DNA from: Streptomyces sp. NBC_01198
GTDB taxonomy: Bacteria > Actinomycetota > Actinomycetes > Streptomycetales > Streptomycetaceae
DNA length: 64,000 bases
Assembly (NCBI RefSeq): GCF_036010485.1
Contig: NZ_CP108568.1
Span: 2,316,001 to 2,380,000, forward strand
Reading direction: 5' to 3'
Positions 19,176 through 32,646 of the stretch are shown piece after piece. The position numbers were made by a program, and so were the translations under genes. Numbering within the stretch: position 1 is the stretch's first letter; each line of letters begins with the position of its first letter. The notes beneath the pieces are model-generated. The model did no database searches. It saw only the letters and a list, made by a program, of their open reading frames with translations, and was not told the DNA's origin.

Positions 19176-21443
19176 TCAAGGTCGCGCGCGCAGCGTCACG
19201 GTCGCGCCCGCGGTTCCCCGTGCCCCTGAGGACCGTTCACCCTCCGCGGAGGTGGGTCCCCCCACGGCCGCCGGGGTGGGTGGCGGGGCCGGGAGCGGGC
19301 GGGGGGCGGCCGGGGCCTCGATGCTGATGCGGGGCAGGCGGCGGTCGAGCCAGCCGGGGAGCCACCAGTTGGCGTCGCCCAGGACGTGCATCAGCGCCGG
19401 CACCAGCAGCGTACGCAGCACGAAGGCGTCCAGGGCGACGGCGGCGGCCAGGCCGATGCCGAACATCGCGATCACCCGGTCGCCGCTGAGCACGAAGGCC
19501 AGGAAGACCGCGATCATGATCACCGCGGCCGAGCTGATCACCCGGCTGGTCTCGGCGAGGCCGACCCGTACCGCCCGGCAGTTGTCGTGCGTCTCGCGCC
19601 ATTCCTCGTACATCCGGCTGACCAGGAAGACCTGGTAGTCCATGGACAGCCCGAAGAGCACCGAGACCATGATCACCGGCAGGAAGGGCTCGATCGGGCC
19701 TGCCCGGCCCAGGCCGAGCCATTCGCTGCCCCAGCCCCACTGGAAGATCGTGGTGACCACCCCGAACGACGAGGCCACCGCCGCGACGTTCATGGCCGCG
19801 GCCTTGAGCGGGATGCCGATCGAGCGGAAGGCGACCAGCAGCAGGACGCAGCCGAGGCCGACGACGCTGCCGACGAAGAGCGGCAGCTTGCCGATGACGA
19901 CCGCGGCGAAGTCGTCGTAGCTGGCGGTGGGGCCGCCGACGTAGACCTTCAGCGCGCCGCCCTTCTCCGCGGCGGGCAGCACCTCGTGGCGCAGCCGGTC
20001 GACCAGCCGGGAGGTGTCGCGGGACTGCGGGGCGCTGTCCGGGACGACGGTGATCACCCCGGCGCCGTCGGACAGCTCGACCGGGCTGACCGCGGCCACG
20101 CCGGGGGTGTTCCGCAGGATCCCCGGCAGGTGGTCGAGCGCCAGCCGTGACTGGGCGCCGTCGGTGGTTGCGACCAGGGTGAGCGGGCCGTTGGTGCCGG
20201 GCCCGAAACCGTCGGCGAGCAGGTCGTAGGCCTGCCGGGTGGTGGCCTTCGCGGGCCCGTTGCCCTGGTCGGAGGTGCCCAGGTGCAGGGTGAAGGTGGG
20301 CAGCGCCAGCAGGATCATCACCACCGCGGCCAGCACCCCGAGCACCTTGGGATGGCGTTCGACGAAGGCCGACCAGCGGGCGGCGAGCCCGGCGGTCGGC
20401 TCGGGCCGCGGGCCGTGCTCGGCCAGCGCCCGGCGCTCGCGGCGGCTGAGCGCGCGCGGGCCGATGAGCCCGAGCAGCGCGGGCAGCAATGTGACGGAGG
20501 CGGCCACCGTGAGCAGGACGGTCAGCGCGGCGGCGACCGCGACGCCGTTGAGGAAGCTCAGTCGCAGGATCAGCATGCCCAGCAGTGCCACGCAGACCGT
20601 GCCCCCGGCGAAGACCACCGCCCGTCCGGTGGTGGCCAGCGCCTCCTGCGCCGCCTCGGTCACGCTCAGGCCGCGTTTGAGCCCTCTGCGGTGGCGGCTG
20701 ACGATGAAGAGGGCGTAGTCGATGCCGACGCCGAGCCCGATGAGCATCCCCAGCATGGGGGCGAAGTCGGCGACGGTCATGGCGTGGCCGAGCAGCACGA
20801 TCGCCATGTACGCCGTCCCGCAGCCGACCAGTGCCGTCGCGATGGGCAGCAGCATGGCGGCGAAGGAGCCGAAGGCGACGAGCAGGACGACCGCGGCCAC
20901 CGCCACGCCGACGACCTCGCTGAGGTGGGCGCCGGCGCTCTCGGTGCTGCCGACGGCCTGTCCGCCCAGTTCCACCTGGAGGTCGTCGCTCTGCGCCGCC
21001 TTGGCGGTGCTCACCAGCTCCCTGGCCTGCGCGACGGAGATGCTGTCGGCGTCCTGGGCGTAGCCGACCGTGGCGTACGCGGTGTGCCCGTCGGCGCTGA
21101 TCTGCACCGCGCCGGCGGGAATGTACGGGCTGTCGACGGAGACGACACCGGGCAGGTGGCGGGCCTGGTCGAGCACCGTGGTCATGGTGCGCTCGACGGC
21201 CGCGGCGCGGACGGTGCCGTGGTCGGTGTGCCAGACGATGGTCTCGTCGTCGCCGGCCTGGTCGGGGAAGGACTCCCGCAGCAAGGCGCTGGCGTGGCCG
21301 GACTCGGTGCCGCCGGCCTCGTAGTGCCGCGAGTAGGCGGAGCCCACGGCGCCCGCGGCGGCGGTGAGGCCGGCCAGGAGGGCGATCCACAGGAGCACGG
21401 CGGTGATGCGGTGGTGCAGACACCACCGTGCGAGTGCGGCCAT
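19176..21443 (-). CDS. MMPL-family RND transporter
   Basis: A 755-residue inner-membrane transporter with the two-fold RND layout: one N-terminal transmembrane helix, a large extracytoplasmic loop (residues about 35-165), five to six helices, a second loop (about 400-520) and a final helical bundle. GIGVDYALFIVSRHRRG and LSMDYQVFLVSRM mark the two MMPL repeats, with the proton-relay Asp in each. Likely exports a lipid or hydrophobic compound by proton antiport. The last 40 residues are Pro/Ala/Gly-rich and run into an intergenic repeat-like sequence. The space 18935-19175 holds only GC-rich repeat fragments. Confidence 0.9.
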   Translation of the reverse strand: MAALARWCLHHRITAVLLWIALLAGLTAAAGAVGSAYSRHYEAGGTESGHASALLRESFPDQAGDDETIVWHTDHGTVRAAAVERTMTTVLDQARHLPGVVSVDSPYIPAGAVQISADGHTAYATVGYAQDADSISVAQARELVSTAKAAQSDDLQVELGGQAVGSTESAGAHLSEVVGVAVAAVVLLVAFGSFAAMLLPIATALVGCGTAYMAIVLLGHAMTVADFAPMLGMLIGLGVGIDYALFIVSRHRRGLKRGLSVTEAAQEALATTGRAVVFAGGTVCVALLGMLILRLSFLNGVAVAAALTVLLTVAASVTLLPALLGLIGPRALSRRERRALAEHGPRPEPTAGLAARWSAFVERHPKVLGVLAAVVMILLALPTFTLHLGTSDQGNGPAKATTRQAYDLLADGFGPGTNGPLTLVATTDGAQSRLALDHLPGILRNTPGVAAVSPVELSDGAGVITVVPDSAPQSRDTSRLVDRLRHEVLPAAEKGGALKVYVGGPTASYDDFAAVVIGKLPLFVGSVVGLGCVLLLVAFRSIGIPLKAAAMNVAAVASSFGVVTTIFQWGWGSEWLGLGRAGPIEPFLPVIMVSVLFGLSMDYQVFLVSRMYEEWRETHDNCRAVRVGLAETSRVISSAAVIMIAVFLAFVLSGDRVIAMFGIGLAAAVALDAFVLRTLLVPALMHVLGDANWWLPGWLDRRLPRISIEAPAAPRPLPAPPPTPAAVGGPTSAEGERSSGARGTAGATVTLRARP

Positions 21444-21546
21444 GGATCAGCTGCTCCTGTGCTTGACGTTCGCCCCACTATCCCAGGAGAAATTGATCCT
21501 TTGGGACTTTCGTGCCCTTCCTCACAAGGGGGTAAATAGCAGATAA

Positions 21547-21573
21547 GGACGGCACCCCGGCGGGGTGCCGTCC
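21547..21573 (-). terminator. terminator of the gatCAB operon
   Basis: GGACGGCACCCC (21547-21558) pairs perfectly with GGGGTGCCGTCC (21562-21573) across three bases; on the minus strand it is followed by TTATCT. It is 41 bp after the gatB stop. The rest of 21444-21613 is the AT-richer promoter region of the MMPL gene. Confidence 0.85.
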
Positions 21574-21613
21574 TCACAACTTCCCTACAGCGGACGGCTG
21601 GTCGGCCCGGGCC

Positions 21614-23122
21614 TCAGCCCTGGACGCCCAGCTTCTCCAGGACCAGCTCGCGCACCCGCTTGGCGTCCGCCTGCCCGCGGGTCGCCTTCATCACCGCGCC
21701 GATCAGCGCACCGGCCGCGGCCAGGTTGCCGCCGCGGATCCTGTCGGCGATCGCCGGGTTCGACGCGATGGCGTCGTCCACTGCCGCGCCGAGGGCGCCG
21801 TCGTCGGAGACGACCTTCAGGCCGCGCTTGTCGACCACCTGGTCGGGGTCGCCCTCACCGGCCAGCACGCCCTCGATGACCTGCCGGGCCAGCTTGTCGT
21901 TCAGGTCGCCGGCCGCGACCAGCGCCGAGACCCGGGCGACCTGCGCCGGGGTGATCGGCACCGCGGCAAGCTCGCTGCCGGTCTCGTTGGCGTGCCTGGC
22001 CAGTTCGCCCATCCACCACTTGCGGGCCGACGCGGCGTCCGCGCCCTCCGCCATGGTGGCCAGGATCAGGTCGAGCGCCCCGGCGTTGAGCACCGACTGC
22101 ATCTCGTGGTCGGCGATGCCCCAGTCCTCCTGCAGCCGCTTGCGGCGCAGCCGCGGCAGCTCGGGCAGCCCGGCGCGCAGCTCCTCGACCCAGTCGCGGG
22201 ACGGGGCGACCGGCACCAGGTCGGGCTCGGGGAAGTAGCGGTAGTCCTCCGCCTCCTCCTTGATACGCCCTGAGGTGGTCGAGCCGTCCTCCTCGTGGAA
22301 GTGCCGGGTCTCCTGCACGATGGTGCCGCCGGAGGAGAGCACCGCGGCGTGCCGCTGGATCTCGAACCTGGCCGCCCGCTCCACGCTGCGCAGCGAGTTG
22401 ACGTTCTTGGTCTCGCTGCGGGTGCCGAACGCCGCCCGGCCGGGCGGGCGCAGCGACAGGTTGACGTCGCAGCGCATCTGGCCCATCTCCATCCGGGCCT
22501 CGGACACCCCCAGCGCCTTGATCAGCTCGCGCAGCTCGGCGACGTAGGCCCTGGCGACCTCGGGGGCCCGCTCGCCGGCGCCCTCGATCGGCTTGGTGAC
22601 GATCTCGATCAGCGGGATGCCGGCCCGGTTGTAGTCGAGCAGCGAGTGCGAGGCGCCGTGGATCCGGCCGGTCGCGCCGCCGACGTGGGTGGACTTGCCG
22701 GTGTCCTCCTCCATGTGGGCACGCTCGATCTGCACCCGGAAGACCTCGCCGTCCTCCAGCTGGACGTCCAGATAGCCGTTGGAGGCGATCGGCTCGTCGT
22801 ACTGCGAGGTCTGGAAGTTCTTCGGCATGTCCGGGTAGAAGTAGTTCTTCCGCGCGAAGCGGCACCACTGCGCGATCTCGCAGTTCAGCGCGAGGCCGAT
22901 CTTGATCGCGGACTCCACGCCGATCTCGTTGACCACCGGCAGCGAGCCGGGCAGGCCGAGACAGGTGGGGCAGGTCTGCGAGTTGGGCTCGGCGCCCAGC
23001 TCGGTGGAGCAGCCGCAGAACATCTTCGTCCTCGTGCCCAGCTCGACATGGACCTCAAGGCCCATCACCGGGTCGTAGGACGCGAGCGCGTCCTCGTAGG
23101 ACAGCAGATCCGTGACGGTCAC
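21614..23122 (-). CDS. gatB: Asp-tRNA(Asn)/Glu-tRNA(Gln) amidotransferase subunit B
   Basis: This subunit binds the misacylated tRNA and activates its Glu or Asp side chain for amidation. At 502 residues it is standard. It has the N-terminal GatB core with [18 protein letters not shown] and the zinc-ligand cysteines CGCS and CPTCLG, followed by the cradle and a C-terminal YqeY-like tail domain ([21 protein letters not shown]). The GTG start is 22 bp after the small upstream gene. It is the last gene of a gatC-gatA-small gene-gatB operon. Confidence 0.97.
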   Translation of the reverse strand: MTVTDLLSYEDALASYDPVMGLEVHVELGTRTKMFCGCSTELGAEPNSQTCPTCLGLPGSLPVVNEIGVESAIKIGLALNCEIAQWCRFARKNYFYPDMPKNFQTSQYDEPIASNGYLDVQLEDGEVFRVQIERAHMEEDTGKSTHVGGATGRIHGASHSLLDYNRAGIPLIEIVTKPIEGAGERAPEVARAYVAELRELIKALGVSEARMEMGQMRCDVNLSLRPPGRAAFGTRSETKNVNSLRSVERAARFEIQRHAAVLSSGGTIVQETRHFHEEDGSTTSGRIKEEAEDYRYFPEPDLVPVAPSRDWVEELRAGLPELPRLRRKRLQEDWGIADHEMQSVLNAGALDLILATMAEGADAASARKWWMGELARHANETGSELAAVPITPAQVARVSALVAAGDLNDKLARQVIEGVLAGEGDPDQVVDKRGLKVVSDDGALGAAVDDAIASNPAIADRIRGGNLAAAGALIGAVMKATRGQADAKRVRELVLEKLGVQG

Positions 23123-23144
23123 AGTTGTTCTTCCTCCTGTCCTG

Positions 23145-23396
23145 TCAGTCCGTCAGGACGTCGTTGTCGTGCTGGCGCAGCTCGCGGACCAGCAGCGCCA
23201 CTCCGGTGGCCACCGCGGCCACCCGGATCAGGCCGTCGATCAACAGGAGGGTGTCTTCCTCACCGCGTGCGGCACGCACCTTCTTGACGTTGCTGAACGC
23301 GGCGAAGAGCGTGCTGCCGATCGCCAGGTACGTACCGGCCTTGCCCTTCTTCTTCGAGCTCTTGGTGTCCTTGGTGTTCTTGTCCTTGGTGCTCAC
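23145..23396 (-). CDS. small lysine-rich membrane-associated protein inside the gat operon
   Basis: An 83-residue protein with a strongly basic N-terminus (Lys/Asp/Thr repeats), a short hydrophobic stretch ([13 protein letters not shown]) and a second one near residues 50-67 ([20 protein letters not shown]). It could be a small membrane protein with two weak helices. Its GTG overlaps the gatA stop (GTGA), so it is translationally coupled. Conserved at this place in Streptomyces as a hypothetical protein. Function unknown. Confidence 0.8.
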   Translation of the reverse strand: MSTKDKNTKDTKSSKKKGKAGTYLAIGSTLFAAFSNVKKVRAARGEEDTLLLIDGLIRVAAVATGVALLVRELRQHDNDVLTD

Positions 23397-24886
23397 AGCT
23401 GGGGTGCCTCCTCAAGCAGCGGGTGGCCCCACTTCTTCACGAAGGCGGCCTCGACGGCGGCGCCGACCCGGTAGAGCCGGTCGTCCTTGAGCGCGGGGGC
23501 AATGATCTGCAGGCCCACCGGTAGACCGTCCTCCGGCGCGAGGCCGCAGGGCAGCGACATCGCCGCGTTGCCCGCCAGGTTGACCGGGATGGTGCACAGG
23601 TCGACCAGATACATGGCCAGCGGGTCGTCGACCCGCTCGCCGAGCGGGAAGGCGGTGGTCGGGGTGGTCGGCGAGACCAGCACGTCGACCGACTCGAAGG
23701 CCTTTTCGAAATCGCGGGTGATCAGAGTGCGGACCTTCTGGGCCGAGCCGTAGTAGGCGTCGTAGTAGCCCGAGCTGAGCGCGTACGTGCCCAGGATGAT
23801 CCGGCGCTTGACCTCGGCGCCGAAGCCGGCCTCGCGGGTCAGCGCGGTGACCTCCTCGGCGGACCTCGTACCGTCGTCGCCGACCCGCATGCCGTAGCGC
23901 ATCGCGTCGAAGCGGGCCAGGTTGCTTGAGCACTCCGACGGCGCGATCAGGTAGTACGCGGCCAGCGCGTACACGAACGACGGGCAGGAGATCTCCACGA
24001 CCTCCGCGCCCAGCTCGCGCAGCACCTCGACCGACTCGTTGAAGCGCTGCACCACGCCGGCCTGGTAGCCCTCGCCGCCCAGCTCCTTGACCACGCCGAC
24101 CCGCATGCCGCGCACGTCACCGCTGCGGGCCGCCTCGACCACCGGCGGCACCGGCGCGTCGATCGAGGTGGAGTCAAGCGGGTCGTGGCCGCCGATCGCC
24201 TCGTGCAGCAGCGCCGCGTCCAGCACCGTACGGGCGCACGGGCCGCCCTGGTCGAGCGAGGAGGAGAAGGCCACCATGCCGTAGCGGGACACCCCGCCGT
24301 AGGTGGGCTTCACCCCGACCGTGCCGGTGACCGCGGCCGGCTGCCGGATCGAACCGCCGGTGTCGGTGCCCAGCGCCAGCGGCGCCTGATACGACGCGAG
24401 CGCCGCGGCGCTGCCGCCGCCGGAACCGCCCGGGATACGCGTCAGGTCCCACGGGTTGCCCGTCGGGCCGTACGCGCTGTTCTCGGTGGACGACCCCATG
24501 GCGAACTCGTCCATGTTGGTCTTGCCCAGGATCACCACGTCGGCGGCCTTCAGCCGCTTGGTCACCGTCGAGTCGTACGGCGGCAGCCAGCCCTCCAGGA
24601 TCTTCGACCCGACGGTGGTGGGCACGCCCTCGGTGGTGAAGATGTCCTTCATCGCCAGCGGTACCCCGGCCAGCGGGCCCAGCGGCTCGCCCGCCGCGCG
24701 CTTGGCGTCCACCGCGCGGGCCTGCGCCAGGGCGCCCTCCCGGTCGATGTGCAGGAAGGCGTGCACCTTCTCGTCCACGGCCTCGATCCTGGCCAGGTGC
24801 GCCTCGGTGACCTCGACCGCGGTCAGCTCGCCCGACGCGATCTTCTCCGCCGTCTGTGCGGCGGTCAGCCTGATGATGTCCGGCAT
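23393..24886 (-). CDS. gatA: Asp-tRNA(Asn)/Glu-tRNA(Gln) amidotransferase subunit A
   Basis: The amidase subunit releases ammonia from glutamine for the transamidation done by GatB. It is a 497-residue amidase-signature enzyme. The Lys of the Ser-cisSer-Lys triad is in LAMKDIF (near residue 78), and the Gly/Ser-rich signature [20 protein letters not shown] carries the cis-Ser, with the nucleophile in [20 protein letters not shown] precedes the ATG by a few bases, inside the end of gatC. It is five bases from gatC. Confidence 0.97.
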   Translation of the reverse strand: MPDIIRLTAAQTAEKIASGELTAVEVTEAHLARIEAVDEKVHAFLHIDREGALAQARAVDAKRAAGEPLGPLAGVPLAMKDIFTTEGVPTTVGSKILEGWLPPYDSTVTKRLKAADVVILGKTNMDEFAMGSSTENSAYGPTGNPWDLTRIPGGSGGGSAAALASYQAPLALGTDTGGSIRQPAAVTGTVGVKPTYGGVSRYGMVAFSSSLDQGGPCARTVLDAALLHEAIGGHDPLDSTSIDAPVPPVVEAARSGDVRGMRVGVVKELGGEGYQAGVVQRFNESVEVLRELGAEVVEISCPSFVYALAAYYLIAPSECSSNLARFDAMRYGMRVGDDGTRSAEEVTALTREAGFGAEVKRRIILGTYALSSGYYDAYYGSAQKVRTLITRDFEKAFESVDVLVSPTTPTTAFPLGERVDDPLAMYLVDLCTIPVNLAGNAAMSLPCGLAPEDGLPVGLQIIAPALKDDRLYRVGAAVEAAFVKKWGHPLLEEAPQL

Positions 24887-24891
24887 CGTGA

Positions 24892-25188
24892 TCAGTCCTC
24901 CCCCAGGATCTGCGGCACCTTGAAGCGCTGCTGCTCCTGCGCGGGAGCGCCCGAGAGGGCCTGCTGCGGGGTCAGCGACGGGCGGACGGTGTCCGGCCGC
25001 ATCACATTGGTCAGCGGCAGCGGGTGCGAGGTCGGCGGTACGTCCTCGCCGGCCACCTCGGAGACGCGGGCGACCGCGCCGATGATGTCGTCGAGCTGTC
25101 CGGCGAAGTGGTCCAGCTCGTCACCGGACAGTTCCAGACGTGCCAGCCGGCCGAGGTGAGCGACCTCCTCGCGCGTGATGCCAGGCAT
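24892..25188 (-). CDS. gatC: Asp-tRNA(Asn)/Glu-tRNA(Gln) amidotransferase subunit C
   Basis: A 98-residue protein that wraps around and stabilises the GatA-GatB complex. It begins [20 protein letters not shown], the conserved GatC N-terminus, and holds [25 protein letters not shown]. First gene of the gat operon; the ribosome binding site is weak. Upstream are about 60 bp of unique sequence, then a repeat-rich spacer. Confidence 0.95.
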   Translation of the reverse strand: MPGITREEVAHLGRLARLELSGDELDHFAGQLDDIIGAVARVSEVAGEDVPPTSHPLPLTNVMRPDTVRPSLTPQQALSGAPAQEQQRFKVPQILGED

Positions 25189-25299
25189 GCGGTTTCGATC
25201 CTCTGCGGGGTGAGATGACGATGGACCCCAATCCTATGGGCCCCCGCCCCCGGACCGCGAAACCGTTCCCTCTCAGCAGCCCCCGCCCTCCCCCGGGCA

Positions 25300-25620
25300 C
25301 GGGGTGCCGGGCTCCCCTTACGCAGGGGGGTGCCCCATAGGGGCGCGGGGAACGGCGCGACCAGCCCCCACCGGGGGCGCGGGCCGTCACCGGCCCGAAG
25401 GGGCAGTTGCTGTCGGCGACGGACCACCGGCCGGTGGTGGGCTGATCGCGCAGTTCCCCGCGCCCCTGGGGGGGGGTGGCGGTCGTCGACACACGACGGT
25501 GGGTGGGGGCTGAGCGCGCAGTTCCTCGCGCCCCTAGGGGGTCGGCCCCGCCGCGGGGGGATCCCCGGGTGGCGGCCTGTCGCCACGGAACGGTGGGTGG
25601 GGGCTGGGCCGCGTACAGGC
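25300..25620. repeat. intergenic repeat cluster (GCGCAGTTCCCCGCGCCCCT type)
   Basis: The 449-bp gap between gatC and the next gene (25189-25637) has no plausible gene. It contains several direct and inverted copies of a GC-rich element whose core reads GCGCAGTTCCCCGCGCCCCT or a close variant, for example near 25446 and 25516, with an inverted copy near 25338. The same core recurs at 34.9-35.3 kb and around 19.1 kb. Such elements are abundant between Streptomyces genes. They could form hairpins; function is unknown. Confidence 0.75.
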
Positions 25621-25637
25621 GACCCGCCCCGGAGGGG

Positions 25638-27869
25638 CTAGGCCCGTTCGATGGTCCGCGCCGGCGCCGGCGGGGGCGTCACGGGCGGGAGTGCGGGCAG
25701 GGTGCGGGCCGCGGCGGCCGGCAGGGCGCCGCGTTCGCCTCGGGCGAGCAGCCACTTCGTCGCCTCGTCCGGCGGCATCGCGGCGGCGACCAGCCACCCC
25801 TGCACCGCATCGCACCGCAGGTCCCGCAGCCGCTCCCACGTCTCGTCGTCCTCGACGCCCTCGGCCACGACCATCAGCCCGAGCGAATGCGCGAGGTCGA
25901 TCGTGCAGCGCACGATCTCGGCGTCCTCGGTGTCGACCACCAGCCTGGCCACGAAGGACCGGTCGATCTTCAGTTCGCTGACCGGCAGCCGCCGCAGGTG
26001 GACCAGCGAGGAGTAGCCGGTCCCGAAGTCGTCCAGCGACATCTTGACGCCGTGCCCGGTCAACCCGTTGAGCGTGTCCGCGGCGCGCTGCGGGTCCTCA
26101 AGCAGGACGTGCTCGGTGATCTCCAGCTGCAGCGACCCCGGCGGCACCTGGTGCCTGGCCAGCCGGGCGGCGACCGTACCGGCGAAACCGGGGCTGTGGA
26201 CGTCGCGCGGCGAGACGTTGACGGCGACGGGCACGTCGAGGCCCATCCGGCGCCAGTGGGCGACCTGGGCCAGCGCGGTGTCCAGCACGTATTCGGTGAG
26301 GCGCGGCATCAGGCCGGACGTCTCCGCCATGGTGATGAACTCGTCCGGGCTGACCCGCCCCCGCTCCGGGTGCTCCCAGCGGACCAGGGCCTCAAGGCCG
26401 GCCACCCGGCCGTCGAAGCGGACCTTCGGCTGGTAGTGCAGCTCGACGTCACCGGCGTCGAGCGCCCTGCGCAGGTCGCCGAGCAGGCCGAGCCGGTCGG
26501 GGGTGTTGCCGTCCCTGGTCGCCTCGTAGACCTCGACGCCGCTGCGGTCGCGCTTGGCCTGATACATCGCCACGTCCGCCCGCCGCAGCAGCCCTTCGGC
26601 GTCCAGCGCGTGGTCCGGGAAGACGGCGACGCCCGCGCTGGCCTCAAGCACCAGGGACAGCCCGTCGAGGCTGAGCGGCGAGCCGAGCGCGGCGACCAGC
26701 GTCCTGGCGATCCGCTGGGCGCGGGTCGCCGAGTCGCAGCCGGGCAGCAGCACGGCGAATTCGTCGCCGCCGAGCCTGGCCACCTCGGCGCCCCGCGGCA
26801 GGGCCAGCCGGAGCCGGTCGGCGACCTGGAGCAGCAGCCGGTCACCGGCCAGGTGGCCGAGGGTGTCGTTGACGGAACGGAACTTGTCCAGGTCGATCAG
26901 GATCAGCCCGACCCGCCCGCAGCCGTCCGGTGGATGGCTGCCGGTGCCGCCGGTCGCGGCCACGAAGCCCGGCTCGGCCCGCTCGTAGTCCTCCTGGGCG
27001 TCGTCCAGCGCGCCCCAGGCCCGCTCCAGCAGCCACTGGCGGTTGGGCAGCCCGGTGAGCGGGTCGCGCAACTGCTCCTCGGCGCGGGCGTGCGCGATCC
27101 ACAGCGTGGAGTCCAGCGCGATCAGCGGTACGCAGAACAGCGGCAGCAGCGCCGGCTTGTCGCAGGCGACGACCAGGATCAGCGGGGAGATGCCGAGCAG
27201 CGCGCCGCCGAACATGCCCTGCCGGATGAGCGCGGACCGGGCGATGGTGGGCAGTCCGCCGGTGCGGGGTGCGAAGGCGCACCACAGCAGCGCGCGGGTG
27301 GCCGCCAGGTAGGTCAGCGCGACCAGGACGACGATCGGCACGGCGGTCACCGTCCAGCCGTGGGGGTCCCACGGGTGCTCGACGGTGGGGTGGGCGCCGC
27401 ACAGGGCCAGCATCAGCGCGCCGGCGCCGATACCGAGGATGTCGATGGAGCCGTAGAGGGCGGCCTGCCGCCAGCGGTGTCTGCGGGCGGCGCCGACCAG
27501 CGTCACCACGGCCAGGCTGACCAGGACGGCGGGCACCCAGCCATGGACGAGCAGCATGGCCAGCGTGAGGGCGGCGCCGGAACCGGTGCCGCCCCACCAG
27601 CGGTCCCGGCCCATCGCCACCAGGTGGCCGACGATGATGCCGGTGAGGATCGCGAAGCCCCAGCCCGCGCTGCCGTTGGGGAACAGCGCGTGGCCTTTGC
27701 CGACCGCCCGGAGGACGCCGACCACGAGGCAGACGGCGGCGGCCGGCGGCGCCGCGTTGCGCACCAGGGACCTGGACAGCGACGGGGCGAGGACCGGGGG
27801 CGGCGCGACCGTGACCGCGGGCGCGCTGCGCGGCGGCGCAGCCGCTTCGGCACTCTCCGTCGGTCGCAT
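25638..27869 (-). CDS. membrane GGDEF-EAL c-di-GMP enzyme (RmdB-like)
   Basis: A 743-residue protein: about seven to eight hydrophobic segments (residues 30-265), a GGDEF domain with intact [13 protein letters not shown] near residue 366, and an EAL domain. The EAL domain keeps the catalytic set: GLEALVRWEHP near 493, LEITEHVLLEDP, SLDDFGTGYSS and LKIDRSF near 636, so c-di-GMP hydrolysis is expected. A protein of this build next to ligA is known in S. coelicolor as RmdB, a phosphodiesterase acting in development; I infer equivalence from architecture and position. The ATG has GAGAGGGA upstream. No obvious operon partner. Confidence 0.9.
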   Translation of the reverse strand: MRPTESAEAAAPPRSAPAVTVAPPPVLAPSLSRSLVRNAAPPAAAVCLVVGVLRAVGKGHALFPNGSAGWGFAILTGIIVGHLVAMGRDRWWGGTGSGAALTLAMLLVHGWVPAVLVSLAVVTLVGAARRHRWRQAALYGSIDILGIGAGALMLALCGAHPTVEHPWDPHGWTVTAVPIVVLVALTYLAATRALLWCAFAPRTGGLPTIARSALIRQGMFGGALLGISPLILVVACDKPALLPLFCVPLIALDSTLWIAHARAEEQLRDPLTGLPNRQWLLERAWGALDDAQEDYERAEPGFVAATGGTGSHPPDGCGRVGLILIDLDKFRSVNDTLGHLAGDRLLLQVADRLRLALPRGAEVARLGGDEFAVLLPGCDSATRAQRIARTLVAALGSPLSLDGLSLVLEASAGVAVFPDHALDAEGLLRRADVAMYQAKRDRSGVEVYEATRDGNTPDRLGLLGDLRRALDAGDVELHYQPKVRFDGRVAGLEALVRWEHPERGRVSPDEFITMAETSGLMPRLTEYVLDTALAQVAHWRRMGLDVPVAVNVSPRDVHSPGFAGTVAARLARHQVPPGSLQLEITEHVLLEDPQRAADTLNGLTGHGVKMSLDDFGTGYSSLVHLRRLPVSELKIDRSFVARLVVDTEDAEIVRCTIDLAHSLGLMVVAEGVEDDETWERLRDLRCDAVQGWLVAAAMPPDEATKWLLARGERGALPAAAARTLPALPPVTPPPAPARTIERA

Positions 27870-28088
27870 GCCCGTCCCTCTCACAGCCCGGTGTGGCAAG
27901 CAGGTCCACCGCGCCCTGCCCGCGGACGAGTTCCGCATGTGCCGGAACGTTCATCCCCGGCGGGCGCGCGTCTCAACACTAGGCCGCCTTGTGCCGTCAC
28001 GGGCACCGATCGACCGTGGTTGCCCGAATGCGACCAGGCACATCGACGTATTCTGATATAGGCCGATCGGGTGACATCCTCGGGCCAT

Positions 28089-31348
<3,260 letters not shown>

Positions 31349-31420
31349 GCCCGAAGGGTAAGCCCTCCGCGCGGGCCGCTCCGGTGGCCGCGGGATCCCC
31401 CGGTCGCCCCTGGTCGCCCG

Positions 31421-32119
31421 CTATCCGCCGGGGCGGACGGTCAGGTCGGTGAGCTCGGCGTCCCGGGGGAGGTCGAGCGCGGTGACGACGGTGGTGGCCA
31501 CCGAGTCCGGGTGGATCCAGCGGGCCGGGTCGTAGGGCTTGCCCTCCTGCTGGTGGACCTTCTGCTGCATCGGGGTCGCGGTGCGGCTCGGGTAGACCGA
31601 GGTGACCCGGACGCCGGCGGCGTGCTCCTCGGCGCGCAGCGCGTCGGCCAGCGCGCGCAGGCCGAACTTGCTCGCGCCGTACGCGCCCCAGTCGGCGCTG
31701 ACGCTCAGGCCCGAGGTGGAGTTGACGAAGACCACATGGCCCCGGGACAGCCGCAGTTGCGGCAGCAGCAGCCGGGTCAGCTCGGCCGGGCCCATCAGGT
31801 TGACCGCCAGCGTCTCCTGCCAGACCTTCGGGGTGAGGTCGCCGATCACGCCCAGTTCGACCACGCCGGCGATGTGCAGCAGCGAGTCCAGGCGGTCGGG
31901 CGGCGCCTGGTGGCCCAGCGCCCAGGACAGCCGCGCCGGTTCGGCCAGATCGCCGACCAGCGTACGGGCGCCGGGGTGACGCTTCGCCAGCTCCTTGGCC
32001 CGCCCGGCGTCCCTGGCCAGCAGCCACAGCTCGTCGCCGCGCTCCAGCAGGCGCTGCGCGACGGCACTGCCGATGCCGGACCCGGCGCCGGTGACCAGGT
32101 GGATGCGCGGACTGCTCAC
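31421..32119 (-). CDS. short-chain dehydrogenase/reductase
   Basis: A 232-residue classical SDR. The cofactor motif TGAGSGIG lies near residue 11, the NAG-equivalent reads HIAG, the catalytic Ser is in FVNSTSGL and the Tyr/Lys pair is in YGASKFG. It has DL after the second strand (VGDLAEP), consistent with NADP use. The substrate is unknown. The GTG start, with GGGAG upstream, overlaps the stop of the LOG gene (GTGA), indicating translational coupling in the mnmA-LOG-SDR operon. Confidence 0.9.
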   Translation of the reverse strand: MSSPRIHLVTGAGSGIGSAVAQRLLERGDELWLLARDAGRAKELAKRHPGARTLVGDLAEPARLSWALGHQAPPDRLDSLLHIAGVVELGVIGDLTPKVWQETLAVNLMGPAELTRLLLPQLRLSRGHVVFVNSTSGLSVSADWGAYGASKFGLRALADALRAEEHAAGVRVTSVYPSRTATPMQQKVHQQEGKPYDPARWIHPDSVATTVVTALDLPRDAELTDLTVRPGG

Positions 32120-32646
32120 AGGTGCTCCCGGATGTATGCCAGGGCGTCGGCGCCGTCGGTGGCGAAGTACACCAGCTCGGACAGCGGCAGCGGCAGGAAG
32201 CCCTCGGCGTCCATCCTGCGCAGTTGCAGTTCCAGACCGTCGTAGAAACCCGCGCTGTTCAGCAGGACCACCGGTTTGGCGTGCAGCCCGTGCTTCTTGA
32301 GCTCCAGGATCTCGGTGGCCTCGTCCAGGGTGCCGGCGCCGCCGACCATCACCACGACGGCGTCGGAGCGCCGCAGCAGCTCGGCCTTGCGCTGGGCGAG
32401 GTCGGGGGCGATGACCATCTCGTCGGCGTCGGCGCGCGCCGAGTCGCGGAGGAAGACCACCGAGACGCCGACCAGCCGCCCGCCGGCCTTCTGGACGCTG
32501 TCCGCGACGACCTTCATCAGGCCCGACTCGGAGCCGCCCCACACCAGGGTGTGGCCGCCCTCGCCGATCAGCCTGCCGAACTCGCGGGCCGGCTGGGTGT
32601 ACTGCTCGCCGAGGTCGGCGGAGGACAGGAAGACGCCGATGTTCAT
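32116..32646 (-). CDS. LOG-family protein (lysine decarboxylase-like/phosphoribohydrolase)
   Basis: A 176-residue Rossmann-fold protein of the LOG (YgdH/TIGR00730) family. It has [20 protein letters not shown] near residue 38 and the GGAGTLDE motif near 103, with Arg and Glu typical of nucleotide-binding phosphoribohydrolases that release free base from cytokinin-like nucleoside monophosphates. Function in bacteria is often uncertain. The ATG overlaps the mnmA stop (ATGA). An adjoining tRNA-modification gene is of interest because some LOG proteins act on modified nucleotides. Confidence 0.87.
   Translation of the reverse strand: MNIGVFLSSADLGEQYTQPAREFGRLIGEGGHTLVWGGSESGLMKVVADSVQKAGGRLVGVSVVFLRDSARADADEMVIAPDLAQRKAELLRRSDAVVVMVGGAGTLDEATEILELKKHGLHAKPVVLLNSAGFYDGLELQLRRMDAEGFLPLPLSELVYFATDGADALAYIREHL

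Noticed and set aside
25476..28061. Plus-strand open frame of about 860 codons opposite the RmdB-like gene
   Set aside because: Antisense to the conserved GGDEF-EAL gene; amino acid make-up is that of a shadow frame.
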